NCBI GenBank assembly: GCA_963930775.1
Contig: OZ005693.1
Location: 5,456,001 to 5,520,000 of the forward strand
DNA length: 64,000 nucleotides
Origin: Cliona cf. orientalis
Taxonomy: Eukaryota; Porifera; Demospongiae; Clionaida; Clionaidae
Reading direction: 5' to 3'
Shown one piece after another: positions 34,297 through 43,667 of this stretch. The notes beneath the pieces are model-generated. The model searched no databases. It had not been told where the DNA came from and saw nothing but the letters and a program-made list of their open reading frames with translations. Numbering within the stretch: the stretch's first letter is position 1; each line of letters opens with the position of its first letter. A program made the position numbers and the translations under genes.

Positions 34297-35897
34297 TATG
34301 GTGGCCAAGAGTATCAATTTTTCGTGTACGGTTCCGGCTCCTGAATAAGAATGCGGGTCTGGTTCCGGCTCCGAAATACGAACACGGATCCGGTCCCAGC
34401 TCCGAAATAGGGATGCGGGTCCGGTTCCGTTTCCGAAATAAGAACACGGATCTGGTCCCGAATTAGGTTTACGGTTCCGGAATGATAATACGGATTCTGC
34501 TCTCTGAAGATTCTACGCACAGACTACGTACTTGCTTCATTGATGTCCCATCCCAGATAGAATAGCATCTACAATAATAATTTGCAAATCAGCGCTACAG
34601 TTAGGTTGTCAACGCTGTGAGCATGCGTGGTATAGGTATTGGTACGCGCTTGCTCATGTACGTGTCACACACCATTAGTATCCGGTTCCCTTGTTGTGCG
34701 ATCAGTTCCGATCCTGAAATTCCAAAATCAGTATTTGATCCTGTTTCTGAAAATCCGACGTTGGTACCCGGGTCTGTTATTGCGCGATCTGTTTATGGTT
34801 CTGAGCCCGAAATTTGACAGGGATTATTCTAGATACTCTCCTGTCAAGTGATTATTTCACCTATCGTGCAAGGGCCAAGTGGTCGCTATTATCAAGAGTA
34901 TATAATAGGAAGAGAAGGGAGAGTATCCTACTCCATATACTACTGTGCAAACGCACTGTGGATAATTAAATTTGAGTGGTTGACTCAAACAAACTGTGAA
35001 ATCCACCAGTACTGGTGAGTACCATAGCTGGGTAGTACCCAGGTGGGCTGTCCTAGACCAATTATTGGCCAACACTCACTTGACTACAAGATGATATGTG
35101 GAGTATACAAGTATATACGGATTTAATTATCCGCAGTGCGTTTGCACAGCAGTATACAGAGTAGGATACTCTCCCTTCTCTTCCTATTATATACTCTTGC
35201 TATTATATTAAAATACTGCTCGAAGCGACAAAGTGAGCCTGTATGAGCTTAACCCACTAACTTCTACTGTTCTTTTCAGTATTGTGCTCTCATATTCAAC
35301 TAATCATCAGCTACAGTAGAGGGATCGCGCTTGGACGTACTGGTAGCAGCCTATGCCTCGATTGCGCGCCACACCCCCAATCCAAGGGATTGATGGGTGT
35401 GGCTCAACACGAATGCTCACAGCGTTCAGTTCATGGACGATTTAGGCTACTCCTAATCTTCAGTTATTTCCCATTACTCCCCGCGTCCTTTCCATAATTT
35501 CCAGATTATAGTGTATTAGTATATCTGCTTTATCTCATTGTATAACAGTAGCTTTGGCATGTGTCGTCAATGTTGCTAGCGTGTACAGTGATATTCCGGG
35601 CAATGAACTGCCCGCCCACATGCCCCATGAAGGCTTTCTGATGAAAGAGGAAAGAGTGAATCGTAATTATTGGAGTGGCCTTAGCTACAGCAAGCTACAG
35701 CACAGATGCTATGCTGTCTAGGACGGCGCATTTTCGGAAACAGGACCGAAAAATATTTCGGGACCGGATCCGTATTCTTATTTCGGAGCCGGAACCGGAC
35801 ACGCATTCGTATTCAGGAGCCGGAACCAGACCCAGACCCGCATTCTTATTCAGGAGCCGGGACCGTACACGAAAAACTGACACTCTCGGCCACCATA
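34297..35897. mobile_element. Element with CATTAC duplication nested in the pogo-like element
   Basis: Inverted ends TATGGTGGCC(A/G)AGAGT(A/G)TCA are followed by long arms of CGGTTCCGGCTCC(T/G)GAATA-type repeats (34320-34490 and 35740-35875). The target CATTAC is duplicated at 34291-34296 and 35898-35903. Non-coding; the apparent ORFs are read-throughs of the repeat. Confidence 0.8.
34893..35198. mobile_element. 306 bp foldback element, innermost of the nest
   Basis: Arms of 78 bp (34894-34971 and 35121-35198) pair with few mismatches: AAGAGTATATAATAGGAAGA against its complement, through GGATAATTAAAT. GCTATTAT flanks both sides (34885-34892 and 35199-35206), an 8 bp hAT-like duplication. Confidence 0.8.
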
Positions 35898-36231
35898 CAT
35901 TACCACGCATGCGCAGAAGGCGTGACCGATGATCTTTTGTGGGTGTGGTTATAGATTGAGCGATGAGCTATGGACTCTACAGGCTTGCCTTGGCCAAAAT
36001 TGACTGACCAAAGTACTTTTCTGAACACTGCTGGCCATGATCATACTGTATAGGTATCGTTTATAGGCTAGGTATCATAAACCAGGCGAGAAATGTAGGC
36101 ATTTCAGTTATCCGGACATTTCACTTAGCCGGTATGGCAGCAATCGGCCGGTGGACAAAGGGGTCCGGATAATCGAGGTTGCACTGTAACTGATTTTTAA
36201 GAATCTCGGAAAGCTACACTCTGACACTACT

Positions 36232-36855
36232 GTAGGTTGGGTTTTAATTGCGAGTATCTATTAATTGCGAATTGCAAGTTTTTCTAAGTTTCGTAATTAA
36301 TAGATTCGCAAACATAAACATGCACGTATACTATAGTACGGCACGGGGTCGTCCATCGCAATTATTGGATTCGCAATTTGGCCTGACTTGACTAGAACGC
36401 AATTATTAAACTACCGTATTTCCTCGAGTAGACGCCGCGGCGACTAATTTTTTCCCTCTGTTGAAACTAGCGGCGACTATTCGAGGGCGGCGACTACTCG
36501 AGGGCGGCGACAAAAACTTTCATAGTAGTAGCTAGAACTGCACACGCAAGTGACAAGAATAATGAAAAAGTTTGTTCTAAGTTCAATACCTAGCTGCTTT
36601 TCACCGTCTGCCTTCGTCAGGAGCTTTACTAGTCTCTTGACGGCTTTCTCGCGTACAGTAGCACCGCTCGCAAGCATGTGGACACCGTTTAAGGGCGTGG
36701 CAAGTGGGCTCTAATTAGAGAGTGCGGCGATAATTCGAGGGCGGCGACAGTAAAGATCGGGCATGTGTAGCTAGCGGCGACTATTCGAGTGCGGCGTCTA
36801 TTCGAGGGCGGCGTCTGATCGAGGAAATACGGTATGCAATTAAAACCCGTCCTAC
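36232..36855. mobile_element. Element with GTAGG..GGGTTTTAATTGC ends, itself invaded
   Basis: GTAGGTTGGGTTTTAATTGC at the left and its near complement GCAATTAAAACCCGTCCTAC at the right. The MITE 36414-36832 sits inside, almost at its right end. Confidence 0.55.
36414..36832. mobile_element. TA-flanked MITE, CCGTATTTCCTCGA ends
   Basis: Inverted 14 bp ends CCGTATTTCCTCGA are bounded by TA on both sides. The interior repeats GGCGACTATTCGAGGGC-type units in both orientations next to each end. Confidence 0.75.
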
Positions 36856-37353
36856 GGTATACCGTATCCCCAGTAGCACAATAGTGCATGTGATAAAAGG
36901 TCATCAATATAGTGTGCACATATTCAATGTCCCAATTGAGTCTCTTGACCTCGAAAGTGATAAATCTCGATGCTTCAATCACAGAAATAGTGCAGTATAC
37001 AGAAATGTAGCTCACAGATTGATCGGGCCGTGGATGGCATGTTATATACATAACATAGTGCAGGCTAGCTACATATTATATTATTATACGGGATTACGCA
37101 AGGCAAAAAGTTCAACCAGCCATACTTATTCACTGGATACATGCATTTAGATACTCTACATAAATGTACTTACCGATTAGCAAAGAAGTTTGTCATAATT
37201 ACCTCATAGAATACACCATAATTATCTCACCACAGTACATAACAGTTTACTACTGGGGATATAAAATTAATATCCCAGACTACCATGTGCTCACGTGAAT
37301 AGCTATATGCGTGTGTACCTTACACGATACTCAATTGCCTTCATTATTTACAG

Positions 37354-40300
37354 TCCATTGCAGGAAAGGCTGATGTCTGCAGAGGGTGCCCTGGGAGGGA
37401 GCTCTGCCTAAGTCAAGGTAGGTAGAGATACTGCTGGAACCTTTATTGGGCTATTCCAGTTACTGCTACTGATGCTGGCACTGGCACTTGTTATACTGTC
37501 ACTTGCGACTGTTGGATTTGATCCTATTCCCATCCATATGCTTAAAGAAATAGTTGCTGTTTACCAGTCTTGATTCTGGCATAGGTTAAGCTCTCAAGAA
37601 AGACATCTAAGAGTGATCAAGTGATGAAGGCCCCATAAAATAATTGCCATCAAATCTTGCACATATAGTAATAGTGACCACCCCTGAAGTAATAGTTGTG
37701 TCCAGATGGGGAGATAAAGTGATATCCTTGGGTAACTGGTTCATTAAACAATGATTTTGGAGGACTATGATCTCCACTTTATAGTTGCATTGTATGTATG
37801 TCTGCAAGGAATACTTAACTGGAGAACTGTATAGCAAGATTTTCTCGACAGGGTACCGGTAGATATTCTTAAAAATTAATTAATCCAGTCTACATTATTA
37901 TTTTACTGTGACCATTGATATGTCGTTATTTCCGTAGCTGGTTCCGATGAAGACCAAAAATATATTGATGTGAGGATGAATGCCATCAAAAGGAAAATCC
38001 TTGTTCTCTCTGGAAAAGGCGGTCAGTTGTATATTATACTATCGTCATTATAGCTGCCCATCATGTATACTATGGTGGCTGAGAAGGGAAATTCCAAACT
38101 TCTCATTCATCAGCACCGAATAGCATGCATGCAATGTCATACATGGAGGCACGGGGTCAAAGATCAACACCATATATTGATTGTGAGCCTTCACAGCAAC
38201 TGTAATAACAGTGGTCATGAGGATTTCTCTTGATACAGGTGTGGGGAAGTCAAGTGTGGCAGCTGGTCTCAGCTTAGCTCTCAGCATGGCTACAACTAAG
38301 GTACACTGCGTACTAGGTGACATAAAGCCGGAAAATTTGGCAGTTTGGCGGTCTATATTACAGCTGCCGAATTAAAATCCACCAAAATTTCCTACTCGCA
38401 TCTATATGTATGGCGATCCCGTACCGAACTGCCAAATTTAAATCCACTAGTATTCAACCGCCAAATTTAATTCCCGCCAATATTTTCGGTTATACAGTAA
38501 TTATTACTGTATACATAATAATATTATTATGCCTGGAGAAAATTTTTGCCAATTTCCCCACCTGCTCTCATTGATGAAATTTTATACCACATTGGTGAAA
38601 ATTCTTTCCATGAAATTTCACGTATATAATTATAATTATTATGGTATTAGCCCTCATCCCAAATGAACGGGTCACTTAGTGATTCTGCCTAATTGGGCCT
38701 CGTCTGTGCAGCACTAGCACTAGCAGCAATCTCAACAGAAGACCTAATGCACCAAGGGACTTCATTTCGAATCCCAAAGCGCTTGTGGGTTTTGTAAACA
38801 TTCCCAAAACTTCTGTATTCTGCCCAAAATTAATTAGGATTCATTAAGGCTCAATGGTACTGCTTGTATTGCAGCTAGTTGCACTGTCATACACAGTAGA
38901 AGCATGCAGTCACAATTTACACAGAACTGTGGGTGAGCCCAGTACAGCCCAGCTACGACCGGACGGTGATGGCTCTCTATGCCAGTAATTTCATTATACA
39001 GTAACATACATGACTGGCTATGCAGGTTGGTATTGTTGACTTGGATATTTGTGGTCCCAGTGTGCCAAAGCTGTTGGGGGTACAAGGACAGAGCGTTGTC
39101 AGCTCACAATACGGCTGGGTCCCAATCAGGTATATACATGTATGTACAGCAATGACAACTAGTACCATTTCGGAAATTAAGAGGGGAAAATGAATTATAG
39201 TATTAGAGTTATACAATGTCATGTATATAGGGATTCCCCAAAGAAAATTCCAGTTTATAATTAATTTTAATTATAGGCTCAAATTCAATTTCTCTCTTGG
39301 ATAAATAATAATAATTATTACCGTACCCTCGCGAAAGAGGGCCAATGCACGGTGCACCTTACACTGGGCCAAGATTGGGGGATGGGCCGATATTCGAGGT
39401 ATCAGTATCACATTTAGACGCGAAAGAGTGCCCAGGTAAGTTATCCACGCTATCTTCATACATGTATTTCGAATAGTCCATTGATTTCAGCCTTATTCAA
39501 GCACGATTACCAATCAAGAGCGAGGGCGGCCGGCTATCAGGCCGATACTTCACCGTATGTCATTGACGGCAGCCATATGAAATGGGCATGTTACAATCGC
39601 ATGATCATTCGTTTATGCTAAAATGTGGCATAAAGCTAGTTTTACAGTTGTTTGGCAGGTTACTTATCAATCTTACATAGACTATTTGAAATTTAGTCCT
39701 CATAAACCAGCCATTTGTGTTGCATTTTCAAGGGCAGCTACACATGGGCGCATATTCGATTAAACATTAGACCTTAGCAGGAAATTGAGCCCAAAGTGGG
39801 GGGTGGGCCGATATTCCGTAGTGGGCCCTCTTTCGCGAGGGTACGGTATTATTAATCTACATGTTCCCAGCTTGAGGTACATGTACGTGTATGCTGTGGG
39901 AAACACTCTTATGTACATATACATGTATACAATCATTCAAGGCATTTTGAATCTTCGTTTAGCCTGAAGACAACATTATTGCTAATTTGAGATCTATTTT
40001 TAGTAGTTTGGCCATATGTCGTATAGCTCAGTGTCTTAGAGTAATAAACTTCACAAAATTGCTATCATTTCCACAGGTCTCCTCTCGGCAGTGTGAAGGT
40101 GATGTCAGTGGGTTCCCTGCTGGAGGAATCGGACAGTGCCGTGGTCTGGAGGGGACCAAGGAAAACTGCACTCATTAAGAGATTCCTCAAGGACACATTC
40201 TGGGGAAGACTGGACTACCTCATCTTTGATATCCTGCATAATGTTATAGTTCCATTGTAGAAACAGGGACATGGGAATACACGCAGTACGTAAAGGCCAT

Positions 40301-41301
40301 CCCAATACCTAACTCACCACCAATTTTTTTTAGGAGGTGGGGAATAAAACTATGATACAGCATTCGTACCCTATACTATGCTGGTACATGTACATGTACG
40401 TATGATGTATTACATGTGTATATGCGGTGGATACATAGGTTATTTAGAAGACATCATGTTTATATAGCAGTATAATAATTTCTTCTGTAGATCTGGCATC
40501 CTTCTTAACCCTATATCCCCTCACACACACTCCTCCTGGCACATCCGATGAGCACCTCACTGTTGTCAAGTCACTGATGAATGCTCGACCCGAGGGAGCC
40601 ATCATTGTCACCACCCCACAGGAGATGGCTCTAGCAACAATCAGGAAGGAGATCAACTTTTGCCGCAAAATGAAGATAGAGATTCTTGGAATTGTGGAGA
40701 ATATGAGTGGCTTTGTCTGTCCTTGTTGTAAGGTGGGTGCTTGCATTGCGTGTAGCATGACACCTACACACGTGCTAATTAATTGTAAGGTCGCACCCCC
40801 ACATCCCTCAAGTAATACATAATAATAATAATATACCGGTAGCCAGAAGGAGAAGCTCTGGTGACTGTGAAGGCATGCTCTACCACATATTCCATATTTT
40901 CTGCTACACTGTATTCCCTTGTTCCTTCTAGAATGTATTGTACTACAGCATCACGTTGACAATGAGCTCCAAGTAATCTTTCAAATCTCCACATGCAGGA
41001 GTGCTGGTCACTCTTCTCTGAAGGTGGTGCACAGAAGCTCTGTCAGGAAACCAGTTTGCCCCTGCTAGGCACCATACCGCTAGATCCAGTGAGTATGCAA
41101 ATGATAGCTGAGCAATGCCATAATAAGCTTGTTGAATCAAAACGACGGCTAACTAATGTATATATAAAATTTAATTGCTTTGACACGCAGGAGTTGGTGA
41201 GATGCTGTGAAGGGGGATTGAACATCTTTGATGAGAAACCAGACTCCCCAGCAGCAAATGCACTGCTCCAGCTAGCTAACACTATACGACTCCCTCCCTA
41301 A
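37354..41301 (+). CDS. NUBP1: NUBP1, cytosolic Fe-S cluster assembly P-loop NTPase (5' end not found)
   Basis: Exons are 37354-37417, 37938-38021, 38239-38300, 39026-39129, 40077-40228, 40527-40732, 40999-41088 and 41191-41301. All phases agree and give 290 codons plus stop. The first exon carries the N-terminal C-x2-C-x5-C motif of NUBP1, which NUBP2 lacks. The Walker A SGKGGVGKSS is split by an intron. [28 protein letters not shown] and [11 protein letters not shown] (the CPxC cluster-binding motif) follow in order. The family scaffolds 4Fe-4S clusters in the cytosol with NUBP2. Seven introns are present; six are GT-AG and the one before TPPGTSD appears to be AT-AC. The start codon and the first cysteine (CPGT in relatives) were not found upstream, where transposons are dense. 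The intron at 39130-40076 holds a MITE. Confidence 0.9.
38398..38492. repeat. Dispersed repeat, inverted copy at 48055-48140
   Basis: GGCGATCCCGTACCGAAC(T/C)GCCAA and CAACCGCCAAATTTAATTCC, then CGCCAATATTT, occur here on the plus strand and near 48055-48140 on the minus strand. Short, non-coding. Confidence 0.65.
39321..39846. mobile_element. TA-flanked MITE in a NUBP1 intron
   Basis: Perfect 23 bp inverted ends CCGTACCCTCGCGAAAGAGG-GCC, bounded by TA at 39319-39320 and 39847-39848. GGGCCGATATTC recurs at both ends (39385 and 39805). Non-coding. Confidence 0.85.
40229..40526 (+). other. Putative U12-type AT-AC intron in NUBP1
   Basis: The intron starts ATATCCTGCA (U12 donor consensus ATATCCTT). 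A branch-site match TTCTTAAC lies at 40502-40509 (consensus TTCCTTAAC), and the intron ends in CAC, 18 nt after the branch adenosine. Removal joins G and AC as GAC, giving the conserved DTPPGTSD in exact register. No GT donor in the required phase lies at the exon end. A competing AG at 40490 is in frame but would insert about 12 residues into a core motif. Confidence 0.8.
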
Positions 41302-41343
41302 CCGTGACATGCAATGTTTTGTGTAATAATTATTGCATTATTA

Positions 41344-41946
41344 CCCCGCGCGCATGCGCAAGGGGTAAAGTAATCGGTTTTGTCGTTGTCGTCGTTGTTG
41401 TCGTTGTCGTCGTGAGCACAAAAATCGCCATATTTCGAGATGTAGGCATCTAAGCGACTCGTAAGCACAACGAATCAATCGAATTCGGCGAAAAAATAGC
41501 TTCAGTGTGTTTCAAATCAATGGACACGGTCCACGGGCGTCACAAATCGTGCCTTTTTTGTGGCTAACGTAGCCACGCCTATCGACAGTGCCTACTCAAT
41601 GCATAATGCATGCCCATTGTGTTTTCTGCTCATGCGCACAACTAAGTAGCCAAGAATATGACTGGTAAAGATCGTCGAAATTAATAATGCTCTATAGTCC
41701 ATCCATATCCGCTGACGGAGCTGAAATCTGCAGGCCCTATGGCTATACTATTACAACAAAATATTGGAAGTATCAGTTCATATCTCCTAGTAGTCTAGAT
41801 CTGGTGCAGAGAGAGTGCTTTTTATCACCGAGACCTCTGGTGGCTACATACAATTAAGCAGCACTTCCACTAATTTTCTAAAGTTCACAAACTTATAGCC
41901 ATGCATACAAAAGCAATTCTATAGATTGCACAATGTGCGCGCGGGG
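41344..41946. mobile_element. TA-flanked MITE just after NUBP1
   Basis: The inverted ends CCCCGCGCGCA are bounded by TA (41342-41343 and 41947-41948). A GTCGTTGTC trinucleotide run lies at 41381-41412. It starts 42 bp after the NUBP1 stop, so it may carry the polyadenylation region. Non-coding. Confidence 0.65.
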
Positions 41947-41948
41947 TA

Positions 41949-42562
41949 TGTGCTCTACAGAGCTCTAGTTTATGCTATGCAATGTCTGACTGCATAGCAA
42001 TAGGGTTGTGGACCACCAATCACACCTACATGTATGATATTCATACTTTAGTACGATAATTATTATTATGGCAAATTCTATAATGCACACTAGGTGCACC
42101 CACCTGCAGTCACAAAATGACTGTAGTTCAACATATGATTCAATTTAACATAAGAAATTAGCATTCTACATAATATACCTTTACCAGAAAAGCGCATGTT
42201 TTTCAAAAAATTTTTTTCCATACATTGTATATATCAGATTAAGTACGGTATGCACTTCCATAATAATATATATTTCAACACTACTGCTGGTCTGCTTTAC
42301 TGTGTGGAGATTACTTCACAATAACCCCCAAATATTGATATTTACGACACCATCATTGGTCCCAGCTTACAAAATTTAATCATAAATAATTAATAATTAT
42401 TATAGAGATACACTTTTAAAGGTTTGATTGTACACAGCACATTAACTATAAAAGAGTGTGATGCATAATAATAATATTATGGAAAGATCATTCAATAGAA
42501 ACAGAAGTAACTGTTAGGAACACATACTGCAGATTTTACAGTGTGAGCATGGAGGGGTGGTA
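41949..42562. other. Gene-free stretch
   Basis: AT-rich, no exon or repeat structure recognised. It lies between the 3' ends of two convergent genes. Confidence 0.5.
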
Positions 42563-43163
42563 TCATCTGGCGGGAGGAGCTGCTCCAGCTGCTGCACCGT
42601 CCGCAAACTCCTCATGGAGGGCAGAGATGACAGTTCGAATGACTACCACTGAACCACACAGGAACAGAATATCACGGCAGATACCCCTGCAGGGAAACAT
42701 AATGGACGTTAGTTTCATAATTATCGAAAAGTCTGCGATGATAAACTGTGAATTTAGTTTGCCTCGCCTTTAATAAACTCAACTACATGCAGCTACATGT
42801 ATAATATAAGAGGGGGCACAGCATAGGCAGCTTCTCGTCTCTCTGTCCATTCGCTGCAAGTAGAGGGTAGGGGTTGGGGTTTGGGCTAGAACAATAGGTT
42901 TAGTATTGTTGTCAGTAGGGAAAGGTTACTACTAATCAATCGTAAATCCTGCAGGCTCTCCTGCCCATGACAAGGGAATTTAATAAAAGGTGATTTTGAA
43001 GCTGGTCACATGGTCAAGCCAGGGAATCAAGAGCAGCATTGAAAGCTGCTCCAGGCACTCGATGGACATGGACAAGGCCAAATTTTGAGTATATCAACCC
43101 CAGTTGTGGGTGGAAGTACAGGCATCTACACCTAGGTACATGTAGTGTCCCCCAAGACTCGCC

Positions 43164-43194
<31 letters not shown>

Positions 43195-43489
43195 ACCTTA
43201 TTGGCTAGCTCACACATGCCACTATGAATAATATCAATACATAAGTGGATCCCTGTATTCTCTATTAATATAGGTAGTGGAAATAGGGACTATACAAATA
43301 GTGGAAGCATACTGGTGGTACATGTACATTAGTATGCTTCAACCTGGTGAAGTTGTTGTTGTAGATCATCCTCATGAGATACCAGAGTTTGCTGAGTCTT
43401 CCCTTGGGGACAGCTGGCTCCAACTCAGCGCCTCCTCGAACTCCAATAGCACCGCCTGGACCTCCAACGCCTAACGACAAACTCGCCAT
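42563..43489 (-). CDS. 95-aa single-pass membrane protein, three exons, family not recognised
   Basis: Minus-strand exons are 43489-43383, 42853-42797 and 42686-42563. Donors are GTATCT and GTAGCT; acceptors are CTACTTGCAG and TTTCCCTGCAG. Phases 2 and 2 agree and the joined frame is 96 codons with a stop at 42563-42565. The N-terminus is Gly/Ala-rich (MASLSLGVGGPGG). The middle reads RLSKLCEWTERREAAYAVPP and is followed by a hydrophobic stretch (GICRDILFLCGSVVVIRTVI) that could be one or two membrane helices, then an Ala-rich end. Exons 1 and 2 are too short for ordinary ORF scans. I do not recognise the family. The gene is divergent from SLC35A2. The gene model rests on splice and phase agreement only. 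Confidence 0.55.
43162..43195. repeat. Poly-C(23)-poly-A(11) tract
   Basis: 23 C followed by 11 A, in the first intron of the 95-aa gene; transcribed as poly-G on that strand. Similar C(n)A(n) junctions occur at 43957-43976 and 58824-58855. Confidence 0.9.
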
Positions 43490-43667
43490 CTCAACTTTAA
43501 CTCCTACTATACTATAGTCTACACCACGTGGAAGAGCTCTAATTGAAGGAACAATGAAATATTGAACTTCAATAGCAGTATAGTACAGTGGTATGGTACG
43601 ATCGAAGCCAGTGTTGTGAGATCGCAGTCAACGCGGTGATTTGGTCAACGTAGGCGCTCCATCAAGA
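43490..43667. promoter_or_regulatory. Bidirectional promoter between the 95-aa gene and SLC35A2 (inferred)
   Basis: 178 bp separate the two divergent ATG codons. No TATA box stands out. Compact head-to-head spacing is the evidence. Confidence 0.45.

Larger units (their letters stand above)
34216..36186. mobile_element. pogo/Tigger-like element, non-autonomous, TA duplication
   Basis: The ends CAGTGCAACCTCGATTATCC and the complement at 36162-36186 are identical over 25 bp and bounded by TA at 34214-34215 and 36187-36188. The left end carries three tandem CCTCG[AT]TTATCCGGA units, a pogo/Tigger-like subterminal arrangement. It carries no transposase and is largely filled by the next element. 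Confidence 0.8.
34026..36923. mobile_element. Outermost inverted-repeat pair of a transposon nest
   Basis: ATATGTGCGCACTATATTGA continuing to GACCTTT at 34026-34053, and its complement at 36896-36923, match over 28 bp with one difference. The left end is followed at once by a second inverted copy (AAAGGTCATCAATATAGTG, 34055-34073). A related end lies alone at 21894. No target duplication is clear, so a unit 2.9 kb long is inference. Confidence 0.5.

Noticed and set aside
34115-35954. Several Arg/Pro/Gly-rich open frames
   Set aside because: They are read-throughs of CGGTTCCGG-type repeats inside the nested transposons, mirrored on both arms.
43014-43227. Poly-Gly and poly-Pro open frames
   Set aside because: Produced by the poly-C tract in an intron.
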